Shown here: positions 1-7,468 of the stretch, piece by piece
Position numbering within the stretch: position 1 is the first letter of the stretch
Layout of the letters: every line of letters starts with the position of its first letter
NCBI GenBank assembly: GCA_029287755.1
Contig: JARFQM010000440.1
Location: 1 to 16,036 of the forward strand
Length of the DNA stretch: 16,036 nt
Source: Desulfofustis sp.
GTDB taxonomy: Bacteria > Desulfobacterota > Desulfobulbia > Desulfobulbales > Desulfocapsaceae
Reading direction: 5' to 3'
Made by a program: the position numbers and the translations under genes
The notes under the pieces: generated by a model
Told to the model about the DNA's origin: nothing
Databases searched by the model: none
What the model saw: only the letters and a program-made list of their open reading frames with translations

Positions 1-926
1 ATTGGTACCAGCGCCATGTAAGAATAGGCGGCAATGGCAATGGAGCCGAGCAGGCGCGGCGATAACTGACTGGACAAAAAGATTGCCGTCGGTCCGTCGG
101 CACCGCCAATGATGCCGATCGAGGCGGCATCGCGCAGAGAAAAGTTGATGCCCGGTACTAGATCGGTAAGGAACAACGCCCCCAGCAGGGTAACGAAAAT
201 ACCGATCTGAGCCGCGCCGCCCAAGAGGATTGTTTTCGGATTGGCGATCATCGGGCCGAAATCGGTAAGCGCCCCGACGCCCATGAAAATCAGCAGTGGG
301 AAGATTCCAGTGACAATTCCCACATCGTAGACGTAATAGAGAATTCCGCCCGGTTCGGCAATACCGGCAAGGGGAATATTGGAAAGGATGGCGCCATAGC
401 CGATCGGGATCAGCAAGAGCGGTTCAAATTCTTTGAAGATGCCCAGATAGAGCAGCGTCAGGCCAACACAGATCATCAAAATACGACCGATGCCGACGGT
501 CCAGTCCTTGCTGATCTGGCCGTCGATGACCCCATAAACGCCGGTGGTTCTGAACAGGTTGCCAACCAGTGCACCGATGCCGGGCAGTTTCCCGGCAATT
601 GAAGCGACGGGCTGTTCAGCGATGATGGTCGCCGTGCTGATGCTGCCGATCGGTTCATCTTTTTTGACCGAGCCATAGGAGGTCACATCGATGGTGGCGA
701 CGGTGCCGGAGACACCGGCCTTGAGAATGATCGTCGTGCCGTCACCGGCTTTGACGATTGCCAGCGAGTCGCCGCTGAATACCTTGTCACCGGGAGCGAC
801 ATCGAGACGGACAATCTTGCCGTCGGCGGGTGAGACGATCGAGACCATGTCCCCGGATGCCTGGACCAAGGCGGCCCACCCCAGGCAGAAGCCCACGAGC
901 AGGAACAGAATTGTCTTCATTTTCAT
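1..926 (-). CDS. oadB: Na+-translocating decarboxylase beta subunit (OadB-type) with N-terminal lipoyl-like domain; partial
   Basis: This is the integral membrane subunit that couples decarboxylation of carboxybiotin to Na+ export. The first 308 residues are in the window and the C-terminus lies beyond the left edge. Residues about 5-24 form a signal peptide or first membrane segment. Residues about 25-95 resemble a biotinyl/lipoyl beta-barrel ([29 protein letters not shown]), but where the biotin motif AMKM would sit there is VKAGDG, so it is probably not biotinylated. The OadB core follows: [23 protein letters not shown], and the signature [11 protein letters not shown]. Asp277 in that signature should match the Na+-binding Asp203 of Klebsiella OadB, so this protein is about 74 residues longer at its N-terminus. 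The start is the ATG at 926 with only a weak Shine-Dalgarno (TGGAAT); a second ATG lies two codons downstream. It lies 77 bases after oadA and is last of the visible operon genes. Confidence 0.9.
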   Translation of the reverse strand, partial: MKMKTILFLLVGFCLGWAALVQASGDMVSIVSPADGKIVRLDVAPGDKVFSGDSLAIVKAGDGTTIILKAGVSGTVATIDVTSYGSVKKDEPIGSISTATIIAEQPVASIAGKLPGIGALVGNLFRTTGVYGVIDGQISKDWTVGIGRILMICVGLTLLYLGIFKEFEPLLLIPIGYGAILSNIPLAGIAEPGGILYYVYDVGIVTGIFPLLIFMGVGALTDFGPMIANPKTILLGGAAQIGIFVTLLGALFLTDLVPGINFSLRDAASIGIIGGADGPTAIFLSSQLSPRLLGSIAIAAYSYMALVP

Positions 927-1003
927 AGTAATTCCATCATTGAGACAAAATCTGTCGCCGCCTGGTGAAGCGGCGATAGATAATAGAGCAGAAATCTGCG
1001 AAC

Positions 1004-2806
1004 TTAACCGATGGTAAAAAGTACATCGGAGGCCTGTACGGTATCTCCGGTCGAGACATTGACCGACAGGATCTTGCCCTCGCTCGGAGATTTCACCTCG
1101 GACTCCATTTTCATGGCTTCCAGCACCAGCAGCGGCTGATCCTTGGCGACCGTATCACCGACCTTAACCATTATTTTTACGACATTTCCTGGGGTTGGAG
1201 CCTCGATTTCGGTGCCCCCGCTCACTGGCGCCTCCGCAGCCGGAGCCGGAGCTGCTGCAGCCGGAGTCGCCTGCACCGCACCGCTGCCTTCGGCCACCGT
1301 CACGTCGTAAATGCGGTTGTTGACCGTAATGGAGTAGGAACGAGGTCCAGCCGGGGCTGCTGCGGCAGGTGCGGCTGCGCGAGGCGCCGCTTTGGCCGGG
1401 GCCTTTTCTTCGTCTGTTTTTTTCCTGATGTTGGTTTTGGCGTTGCCGAGCAGGTAATCAAGTCCTTTCTGCTCGCAGCTGGCGATGATGAAAATGTTTT
1501 CGTCGTTGACCTCGAGGTTGTTCTCTTCGAGGATCTTGGTCGCCTTGGGAATGCCAGGCTCGAGGATATCCAGAGGATCATCGGTGAAGACCGGCTTGCC
1601 GAGCTGTTCGGATGCCAGTTTGACGATTTCCGGATCCGGCGGTACCGGGGTGTGGCCGAAATAGCCGAGCACCATATTGCCGTAGTTGGGGTTGATCACC
1701 TTCCACTTGCCCTGGGTGACGTTCAGATAAGCCTGCTGGAAGTAGAATTGGGAAACAGGGGTAACCGAGGAGCCGAATCCGCCGAGGCGGATGACCTCTG
1801 CCATCTCTTTGATAACTGCGGGATAATGATGCAGGGTATTGGTATCGCGCATCATCATGGTATTGGCAGTCAGGGCTCCGCCAGGCATGGGCGACAGGGT
1901 GATGGTCGGCGAGACCATTTTGGCCTCGGGCGGGAAAAAGTAGTCGCTCATGGCTTGCTCGAAAGCTTCCTCGGCGGTAAGCACCTTCTCGTAATCGAGG
2001 TCGAGGGTAAAATCGGTGCCCTTCAGCACGTGCATCATGGAGAGGATATCCGGCTGACAGGTTCCGCCACTGACCGGGCTCTTGGCCAGGTCGATGCCAT
2101 CCGCTCCGCCCTCGATGGCCGCCAGGTTCTGGGAGATGCCGATGCCGGCGGTATCATGGGTGTGGAACCAGAGTACGGTATCCTCAGATACCATTTTGCG
2201 GGCTCCGACGAAGGTATCATAGATTTTCTTTGGATTGGCGGTCCCGGTGGCATCCTTGAAACAGATTGAGTGATAGGGGATGTCCGAATCCAAAATTACC
2301 TTGAGCCGGTCGAGATAAAACTCCGCCGTATGCGAGCCTTCGCATCCCGGCGGCAGGTCCATCACCGTCACCACGATCTGGTGATGCAGTCCGTGGTGGG
2401 CGATGCGCTCGCCTGAATACTCCAGGTTCCTCGTGTCGTTCAGAGCGTCGAAATTGCGGATGGTTGTGATGCCGTGCTTTTTGAACATCTTGGCATGAAG
2501 ATCGATGATGTCCCTCGGCTGCTGGCTCAGAGCCACCACATTAATGCCACGAGCCAGGGTCTGCAGATTGGCGTCGGGTCCGGCAATTTCTCTGAAGCTG
2601 TCCATCATGTCGAAGGCCGATTCGCCGCAATAGAAAAACAGACTCTGGAAGCGCGCACCGCCGCCGGCTTCAAAGTGGGTGAGACCTGCCTCAACACTGG
2701 CCTCCAGGGCCGGAAGAAAATCATCGGTGAAAACCCGGGCGCCAAATACTGACTGAAAACCGTCCCGAAACGACGTATCCATGAATTTAATTACTTTTGT
2801 ACCCAC
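1004..2806 (-). CDS. oadA: Biotin-dependent carboxyltransferase alpha subunit (OadA / pyruvate carboxylase subunit B-like)
   Basis: This 600-residue cytoplasmic subunit moves CO2 from a carboxylic or acyl-CoA substrate to its own biotin. The N-terminal TIM-barrel carboxyltransferase domain shows [10 protein letters not shown] (Arg14-Asp15), [15 protein letters not shown] with Lys184 as the candidate carbamylated lysine, and HTH (His215, His217) as metal ligands. A conserved carboxylase domain follows to about residue 460. An Ala/Pro-rich linker leads to a C-terminal biotinyl domain with EAMKM, where Lys566 is the biotin site. The start is GTG at 2806, preceded by AAGGAG at 8 bases. It sits between oadG and oadB, as in sodium pump decarboxylases. 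It is divergent from textbook OadA: the usual LEMWGGATF is FEAGGGARF here, and the segment around residues 150-160 ([10 protein letters not shown]) replaces the usual SPVHT. Oxaloacetate is the default substrate, but malonyl- or methylmalonyl-type substrates cannot be excluded. Confidence 0.88.
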   Translation of the reverse strand: MGTKVIKFMDTSFRDGFQSVFGARVFTDDFLPALEASVEAGLTHFEAGGGARFQSLFFYCGESAFDMMDSFREIAGPDANLQTLARGINVVALSQQPRDIIDLHAKMFKKHGITTIRNFDALNDTRNLEYSGERIAHHGLHHQIVVTVMDLPPGCEGSHTAEFYLDRLKVILDSDIPYHSICFKDATGTANPKKIYDTFVGARKMVSEDTVLWFHTHDTAGIGISQNLAAIEGGADGIDLAKSPVSGGTCQPDILSMMHVLKGTDFTLDLDYEKVLTAEEAFEQAMSDYFFPPEAKMVSPTITLSPMPGGALTANTMMMRDTNTLHHYPAVIKEMAEVIRLGGFGSSVTPVSQFYFQQAYLNVTQGKWKVINPNYGNMVLGYFGHTPVPPDPEIVKLASEQLGKPVFTDDPLDILEPGIPKATKILEENNLEVNDENIFIIASCEQKGLDYLLGNAKTNIRKKTDEEKAPAKAAPRAAAPAAAAPAGPRSYSITVNNRIYDVTVAEGSGAVQATPAAAAPAPAAEAPVSGGTEIEAPTPGNVVKIMVKVGDTVAKDQPLLVLEAMKMESEVKSPSEGKILSVNVSTGDTVQASDVLFTIG

Positions 2807-2879
2807 AACTGCTTCTCCTTGCGTTAGATTGGGTCAGAAAGACCTTGTTAGAGCCTTGGTTTCATCCTGTAAACTGATT

Positions 2880-3143
2880 TTATGCCGCTGCCCGATCCGC
2901 TTCGAAAGCGGCAATTGCGGCGCTGATAACGGCGATGTCGTCGTCGCCCTCTTCGGCGGCCAACTTATCTCTTTCGCGCTGCTTCCTGAGCCGCTCTTTC
3001 TCATCCTCGATGGCCTGCAGCTCCCTGGCGGTCACCTCTTTGGTGAGCCGGGCTGAAAGCTGAATGAGCAGAATCATAAAGGTCAGAAACAGCAACACGG
3101 TTGTCATGCCGACAACCATCAATTTCAAGCCTTCAACTATCAT
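2880..3143 (-). CDS. oadG: Na+-translocating decarboxylase gamma subunit (OadG-type)
   Basis: This 87-residue membrane-anchored subunit assembles and stabilises the decarboxylase complex. It has one N-terminal membrane helix (about residues 8-29, LMVVGMTTVLLFLTFMILLI), a charged region likely to form a helix (about 33-65, rich in Glu, Lys and Arg), and a C-terminal DDDIAVISAAIAAF motif typical of OadG. Length and architecture match the family (about 80-90 residues). It lies 73 bases upstream of oadA and 32 bases downstream of the ABM-domain gene, all on the minus strand, which supports a single operon. The ATG at 3143 has only a modest AGGGA about 7 bases upstream. It lacks the metal-binding C-terminal histidines described for Klebsiella OadG, ending in ADRAAA. 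Confidence 0.85.
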   Translation of the reverse strand: MIVEGLKLMVVGMTTVLLFLTFMILLIQLSARLTKEVTARELQAIEDEKERLRKQRERDKLAAEEGDDDIAVISAAIAAFEADRAAA

Positions 3144-3175
3144 TATCGATCCCTGAATTTTTTTGGGGTTAGTTG

Positions 3176-3460
3176 TTATTCTTCGTACACTTCATAGTGG
3201 GTCTCGATGCCCAGCAGCAGGTCGATCTCACGCTGAATAGCTTTTCTCTCCTCGTGTTCGAACCAGTTGTTCCAGTCGGCCAGCGACCGCCAGGTTGAAA
3301 TCACCATGCATTCGTCGGGCTGATCGACTCTTCTCAGGGTTTCCCCGAATATATACCCTGGTTGATTGAGGGTGAGTGTCCGCATCTTTTTCAACAGCAC
3401 GGTCAGCTCGATGATGTTTTTATCCACCCCTTTGCGCTTGATAAATATTTTCACCGCCAT
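3176..3460 (-). CDS. ABM-superfamily (antibiotic biosynthesis monooxygenase-like) small protein
   Basis: This 94-residue soluble protein matches the dimeric alpha+beta ABM/heme-monooxygenase-like fold. It has an N-terminal strand (AVKIFIKRK), a helix (NIIELTVLLKKMR), the PGYIFGETL strand typical of ABM proteins, CMVISTWRSLADWNNWFEHEERK, and a short C-terminal strand (GIETHYEVYEE). The start is taken as ATG at 3460 because GGGGAG lies 6 bases upstream; a longer reading back to 3550 would cross the operon leader and adds nothing family-like. It is the first gene after the predicted promoter and lies 32 bases before oadG, so it is probably co-expressed with the decarboxylase. No catalytic residues specific to quinol or heme oxygenation are evident, so its function is unknown. 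A role in the decarboxylase operon is inference from position only. Confidence 0.75.
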   Translation of the reverse strand: MAVKIFIKRKGVDKNIIELTVLLKKMRTLTLNQPGYIFGETLRRVDQPDECMVISTWRSLADWNNWFEHEERKAIQREIDLLLGIETHYEVYEE

Positions 3461-3498
3461 GGTAGTCTCCCCGGGTGCCGATTCAATTGATATCGTTG

Positions 3499-3512
3499 GC
3501 CAGGCGCCTGGC
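3499..3512. promoter_or_regulatory. 14-bp perfect palindrome in the leader of the oad operon
   Basis: GCCAGGCGCCTGGC reads identically on both strands and lies between the predicted promoter and the first gene of the operon. It could be a repressor operator or an RNA hairpin element. No known site was recognised. Confidence 0.35.
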
Positions 3513-3571
3513 TCTGCTGATGAATTTCTCTGGATTTTGGCTGCAAGCACCCGTTTTTGAAACGCATAATG

Positions 3572-3599
3572 AGTATATGGGAAGTTTTTTTTTTGTAAA
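3572..3599 (-). promoter_or_regulatory. Predicted sigma-70-type promoter of the ABM-oadGAB operon
   Basis: On the minus strand, TTTACA (3599-3594) is followed after 16 bases by TATACT (3577-3572); each box matches five of six consensus positions. The spacer begins with a run of adenines. Transcription would begin near 3565, giving a leader of about 105 bases before the ABM start codon. Confidence 0.55.
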
Positions 3600-3705
3600 G
3601 ATAAATTAGTGGTGCTGTTCTGGAACTGAACTATAAATAATTATTAATAAATTTGAGCTCAGACCTGATACTTTGCCTAAGGCCCGAGATTTATTGTAAA
3701 AAGAA

Positions 3706-3734
3706 AACTCTGGATTGTTGGTCAAGCCAGAGTT
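3706..3734 (-). terminator. Terminator-like hairpin with no obvious upstream gene
   Basis: AACTCTGG (3706-3713) and CCAGAGTT (3727-3734) form a perfect 8-bp stem with a 13-base loop. Read on the minus strand, the stem is followed by a T-rich tail (TTCTTTTTAC), as in an intrinsic terminator. No minus-strand gene was found immediately upstream, so it may end a small RNA or block read-through into the oad promoter. Confidence 0.35.
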
Positions 3735-3867
3735 GATCATTTTGGTTGAGCGCTTGTATCATCATTAATGATTATCAGGACACAGAAATATTGCAAGAGC
3801 AAAAGGAAGTGCAAGGCCACACTTTAAGCCAGAACTGTGATGGTGGTAAATATCGAAACCACTTTTG

Positions 3868-3923
3868 ATCCTGGTCTGGCGAGGACCTGTCTCAAGGTTC
3901 TTGACAATTGGTCCGACCAGGAT
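3868..3923. repeat. Long imperfect stem-loop element
   Basis: ATCCTGGTC (3868-3876) pairs with GACCAGGAT (3915-3923). After a 6-base bulge, GGACC (3883-3887) pairs with GGTCC (3910-3914). At the tip, TCAAG (3892-3896) pairs with CTTGA (3900-3904) around a 3-base loop. In total 19 base pairs are formed over 56 bases, with no T-tract on either side, so it is not a standard terminator. Confidence 0.5.
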
Positions 3924-4132
3924 TGTTCGTCAGGGACTCCGTTATCGGACTCTTCCTGGATGACGGTGGACAGGGCCGGTACATGAAAAAGTGCTTGCGT
4001 CCTGGCCCGCAGTTTGTTCTGTTTCCCGGCAACCAGCGGCTGTCCGTTTGCTCAGCCGTCCCGGGTGTCGGTTTCCAGTGTTGCTTTCGGTTGGAGAGCC
4101 GAGCCCTGTTCGTTGGCTTACAATTGTTTACC

Positions 4133-4591
4133 GTGGACAATCTCATACAATTTATCAAATACGGGCTGGCTGGCGGCCTGGCCACCGTCACCCATATCGC
4201 GGTTTTTCATCTGGCCGCCTGGAAGCTGTTTCCGGCGCTGCAGCCGAAAGACCATCTGGTCCGGCTGTTAGCTCTGCACCTGCGCCCCATCGAGGAGCAC
4301 CACCGGGCCAGAAATTCGATGATCTGCAACGTCCTGGCTTTTCTGGTTTCCAATATGGTGGCCTATATCACCAACGTGCTGTGGGTCTTCCAGGCCGGCC
4401 GCCATCCATTTATCATCGAAATTGCTCTATTTTATTGTGTTTCGGGGTTGAGCATACTCATCGGCACTCTGCTGATGGGGCTGTTGATCAAAAGGTTCGG
4501 CATGCTAACCACCTATGCCTTTGCGGCAAATATCGTCTCGGCGGTACTGATTAATTATGCCGTCAGGAAATTCTTCATCTTCCAGGGGTGA
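4133..4591 (+). CDS. GtrA-family small integral membrane protein
   Basis: The GtrA/DPMS family comprises small proteins with four membrane helices that often help move lipid-linked sugars across the membrane. The 152-residue reading begins DNLIQFIKYGLAGGLATVTH, a typical family N-terminus. It contains helices at about residues 8-30, 60-80 (CNVLAFLVSNMVAYITNVLWVF), 90-113 and 118-140, and ends with the family-like NYAVRKFFIF. A polar loop (about residues 35-58, with HLRPIEEHHRARN) between helices 1 and 2 is longer than I would expect. The start is uncertain: GTG at 4133 places the start where the family begins but has no good Shine-Dalgarno, while the same frame is open upstream with an ATG at 3983. 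No glycosyltransferase lies next to it, so its substrate is unknown. Confidence 0.75.
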   Translation: MDNLIQFIKYGLAGGLATVTHIAVFHLAAWKLFPALQPKDHLVRLLALHLRPIEEHHRARNSMICNVLAFLVSNMVAYITNVLWVFQAGRHPFIIEIALFYCVSGLSILIGTLLMGLLIKRFGMLTTYAFAANIVSAVLINYAVRKFFIFQG

Positions 4592-4672
4592 ACCCGATCT
4601 TTCCCGGGAGGGGGAGACAGCCGGAACCGTATCCCCCTGGACCAGTCTGCACCGCGTCCTTTAGGCGCAGGT

Positions 4673-6403
4673 TCAGCCCTGTTCTTTGAGGAGCTGAGCC
4701 ATTTCAACGAGACGGGCAAATTCAGCCCGGTACCCCTGTTGGTCTTCACCTCTGGCCTGCCTGGCCAGGGCCACACACCCATCCCAGTCGAAACTGCCGA
4801 GATGATCGGATTCCCTGAGCAGCATGGCAAAACCTGCCACCGAGGCGGCAAATCTAAAATCCACGCTGGTCTGCTCAAGCGTGCGGCGGTTGTCTGGTGC
4901 GGCTTTCTCGATCTGGGCCGAAGTCGATGCACCGTTTGCTTTGTAGCGCAATTTCACGGTGAGCAGTTCGCCGGAACCCCTGTCCGGCCGTGGTACCGGC
5001 TGGCGGTATTTCAACGGGTCGACTGCAGGGATGTCGGCGTTGCCGGCTGGCATGATTTCGTACAATGCGGTAACCCGGTGGCCCATCCCAATTTCCCCCG
5101 CGTCCTTGGAGTCGTCCCGGAAGTCCTCGTCTTGGAGGGTCCGGTTCTCATAGCCGATAAGCCGGTAGGCCCCGACCAGGGCAGGATTGAACTCCACCTG
5201 GATCTTGACGTCGTTGGCCAGGGTGAAAAGGGTCCCGCTGCGCTCTTTGATTAATACCTTTTTGGCCTCCAGCAGACTGTCTATATAAGCATAGTTGCCG
5301 TTGCCCTTGTCGGCCAGAATCTCCATGGTGTCGTCGTGATAGTTGCCGTTGCCGAATCCCAAAACGGTCAGGTAGACGCCGCTCTGACGTTTTTCCTCGA
5401 TCAAATTCTGCAGTTCGGCCCGGCTGGTAATGCCGACATTGAAATCGCCGTCCGAAACCAGAATTACCCGGTTGTTGCCGCCTGGCATAAAAGAGCGAAC
5501 GGCCAGTTCATAGGCGGTTATGATGCCGCTTGAGGCATGGGTTGAGCCGCCGCTCTGCAGATTGTCGATGGCCGCCCTGATGGTATCTGTTTCACTGCCT
5601 TGCGTCGGTGGCAGGACGATCCGATCGCTTCCGGCATACACCACCATGGCCACCCGATCCCGGGCGGAAAGCTCGGCGGCCAGTAGTTTCAGAGACTGTT
5701 TCAGAAGGGGCAGCTTGGTGGGCTGGTTCATGGAACCGGATACATCTATGAGAAAGACCAGATTTGAGGGAGGCAGTTTATCTGGTTTGATATCTTTGGC
5801 CTTGAGGCCGATTTTGACCAGCTTGTACCCTTGGTGAAAAGGGCTCGGGCCCGCTTCCACCTGCAGTGAAAAAGGCTGATTCTTGTCCGGTTCGGCCATC
5901 GTGTAGCTGAAATAGTTGAGCATCTCCTCGGTCCGTACCGCCCCCCGGGGGGGCAGGGATCCCGCGGTGATGAACCGTCTGACATTGGCATAGGAAGCGG
6001 TGTCCACATCGATTGAAAAGGTCGACAGCGGGTCGTTGCGGGTGTTTATAAATCTATTTTCCTCGATGGCATCGTACGATTCTCGATTCCACCTCCCCGG
6101 CTGCCTCAAACCGGGCCGCGGGTAGGGCGGCTGGAACAGGCGCTGATCGACGGCCATGGCTGATTCGGCTGCCAGCGCGGGGATTTGATTCTTGCGCAGC
6201 TGGGTTACTCCCGGCAGAGAGGCAGGGACGTCACCGGCAGTAAGCTCTTTTTCTTTTTGAGGGTCCTCTTTCACCCTGTGCGTGGCAGTTTCCCGATCAC
6301 TTTCCACGGGCAGCCCTTCATCGGCGGTGTGAACCGAATTCTCCCCGCAGGATGCGGGCACCAGAAATAACAGCAGTAAAAACAGCGCACCTTTTTTGTC
6401 CAT
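4673..6403 (-). CDS. YfbK-like von Willebrand factor A lipoprotein
   Basis: This 576-residue protein has a hydrophobic leader (residues 4-16) ending in PASC, suggesting lipidation at Cys19, though Pro at -3 is unusual. A low-complexity charged region follows. The conserved YfbK N-terminal segment is visible at about 110-165 (STFSIDVDTASYANVRRF, then RTEEMLNYF). The VWA domain (about 213-385) has an intact metal-ion site: Asp220-x-Ser222-x-Ser224, Thr288, and Asp318 in SDGD. The C-terminal part matches the DUF3520-type domain of this family (VKLRYK, then FRFAASVAGFAMLLRESDHLG near the end). AAAGGAG lies about 6 bases before the ATG. It is transcribed divergently from a sigma/anti-sigma pair. 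VWA proteins bind protein partners through the metal site; an envelope-stress or surface role is inference. Confidence 0.88.
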   Translation of the reverse strand: MDKKGALFLLLLFLVPASCGENSVHTADEGLPVESDRETATHRVKEDPQKEKELTAGDVPASLPGVTQLRKNQIPALAAESAMAVDQRLFQPPYPRPGLRQPGRWNRESYDAIEENRFINTRNDPLSTFSIDVDTASYANVRRFITAGSLPPRGAVRTEEMLNYFSYTMAEPDKNQPFSLQVEAGPSPFHQGYKLVKIGLKAKDIKPDKLPPSNLVFLIDVSGSMNQPTKLPLLKQSLKLLAAELSARDRVAMVVYAGSDRIVLPPTQGSETDTIRAAIDNLQSGGSTHASSGIITAYELAVRSFMPGGNNRVILVSDGDFNVGITSRAELQNLIEEKRQSGVYLTVLGFGNGNYHDDTMEILADKGNGNYAYIDSLLEAKKVLIKERSGTLFTLANDVKIQVEFNPALVGAYRLIGYENRTLQDEDFRDDSKDAGEIGMGHRVTALYEIMPAGNADIPAVDPLKYRQPVPRPDRGSGELLTVKLRYKANGASTSAQIEKAAPDNRRTLEQTSVDFRFAASVAGFAMLLRESDHLGSFDWDGCVALARQARGEDQQGYRAEFARLVEMAQLLKEQG

Positions 6404-6563
6404 GATATTCTCCTTTGCAGAATGTATGATTTGCAGACGACTGCCGTCCGTTATCCTGTCTGACGGACGTGACGGTCCATTGTGTCGCCACCTGCTGAAA
6501 AAAATATTTTTAGAGCGGATTGGCCTGGTATCTGTCTGAAATAAATATATAAAAGGAACGCGG
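6404..6563. promoter_or_regulatory. Divergent control region between VWA lipoprotein and sigma factor genes
   Basis: This 160-base region must hold promoters for both directions. CGTCCG (6445-6450) and CGGACG (6464-6469) form an inverted repeat around 13 bases, and TGACGG occurs twice 9 bases apart (6461-6466 and 6470-6475). A weak plus-strand promoter candidate is TTGGCC (6520-6525) with TAAATA (6542-6547). AAGGAA upstream of the GTG at 6564 is the ribosome site for the sigma gene. Confidence 0.4.
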
Positions 6564-7418
6564 GTGAGAAGCAGCCAGAAACCACACCAGCAGCACTTCT
6601 TTAAAAACTGGGTACTTGAGAACTGGGGCCTGGTGGACAGGCTGGCGCGACGGCGGTTCGTAAGTGAGTCCTTGAGCGAGGAGGCTGGGCTTTATGTAAT
6701 GAACCGGCTGGCAAAAGACGACTGGCACCTGCTGCGCGGCCACCGCGGCAGCGCTCGCCTGAAAACCTATTTCTCAGCGGTGGTCTATAACCTGCTGGAA
6801 GACTTTGCCAGGAAGAAATTTGGCCGAGTGAGGCCGCCCTCGTGGATCAGAAAGCTGGGCGGTATCTGGCTCCTTCTCTATCGGTTCATGTGCCTGGAAA
6901 GACATGAGTACGCTGAGGCCACGAGCCTTGCTGCGGACAGATATGGCCACCTCCGACAAAATCAGATTGAGCAGATGGCGGACCGCATACTGGCAGAAAT
7001 TCCAGGGTGCGGTAAGGTTCAATTTTCCGAGGTATCTCTAAATGAAGAGCACCATGGAGGTGTTTCGGCCCAGCCATCGACCCAGGAGATCGCCGAAAAG
7101 AAAGAACGGGAGTTGCTCATGAAAGGGCTGCACGACCTCTTTTTCGGGCCGGATCCCGATCTGTCCCAGGCGGAACCGCTGCTCCAGCTGCTCGCTTGTC
7201 CGGTGGATTTAAAGGCGGATGAACGATTGCTGCTTACCCTCTGCCACGTGGAGGGGGTCTCGGTCAGCGAAGCCGGTAAAAAGCTTGGTTTGAACCGCTT
7301 TCAGGCTCACGGCAAATTGCGGCGCCTGTATGGTCGCCTCAGACGAACGTTTGACTCAGCGGGGTGCGGCGAAGAATTGCGACTGCTGCTTGCAGAGAGG
7401 ACAGACACAAAGAGGTGA
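6564..7418 (+). CDS. Divergent ECF-like sigma-70 family factor
   Basis: This 284-residue soluble protein is probably an alternative sigma factor. Residues about 12-88 resemble sigma region 2; the segment LLRGHRGSARLKTYFSAVVY and the following NLLEDFARKK matches the pattern of an ECF region 2 (FRG...LKTYL...N.., D..R). A helix-turn-helix like region 4 lies at about 222-263 (LTLCHVEGVSVSEAGKKLGL, then FQAHGKLRRLYGRLRR). The linker between them, about 100 residues, is longer than in ordinary ECF factors. The start is GTG at 6564 with AAGGAA 5-6 bases upstream. The next gene, 50 bases downstream, encodes a zinc-finger anti-sigma-like membrane protein, which strongly supports this reading. The family is divergent, so the assignment is by pattern and context rather than by close resemblance. 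Confidence 0.7.
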   Translation: MRSSQKPHQQHFFKNWVLENWGLVDRLARRRFVSESLSEEAGLYVMNRLAKDDWHLLRGHRGSARLKTYFSAVVYNLLEDFARKKFGRVRPPSWIRKLGGIWLLLYRFMCLERHEYAEATSLAADRYGHLRQNQIEQMADRILAEIPGCGKVQFSEVSLNEEHHGGVSAQPSTQEIAEKKERELLMKGLHDLFFGPDPDLSQAEPLLQLLACPVDLKADERLLLTLCHVEGVSVSEAGKKLGLNRFQAHGKLRRLYGRLRRTFDSAGCGEELRLLLAERTDTKR

Positions 7419-7468
7419 TGGGTCCGTCATACCAACCATGACCCCCAGAACATGTATGGTCGGGAAAA

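Larger units (their letters stand above)
3461..4132. other. Long intergenic stretch without a convincing gene
   Basis: About 670 bases separate the minus-strand oad operon from gtrA. The stretch holds the operon promoter (3572-3599), a leader palindrome (3499-3512), an AT-rich tract (about 3585-3660), an 8-bp hairpin (3706-3734), a 12-bp palindrome ATCATTAATGAT (3761-3772), and a long imperfect stem-loop (3868-3923). A plus-strand frame is open from about 3908 into gtrA, with an ATG at 3983, but the encoded residues do not look like the GtrA family. No RNA gene was recognised. Confidence 0.6.

Noticed and set aside
1652..2269. 205-codon plus-strand frame inside oadA
   Set aside because: It is the antisense shadow of a clearly conserved coding region and has no recognisable motif.
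3176..3550. Longer N-terminus for the ABM protein back to 3550
   Set aside because: The ATG at 3460 has a strong ribosome site and family-like start; the extension runs through the operon leader and its palindrome.
4610..4637. GGGGGA/TCCCCC inverted repeat between gtrA and the VWA gene as a terminator
   Set aside because: Only six base pairs, a 16-base loop and no T-tract on either side.
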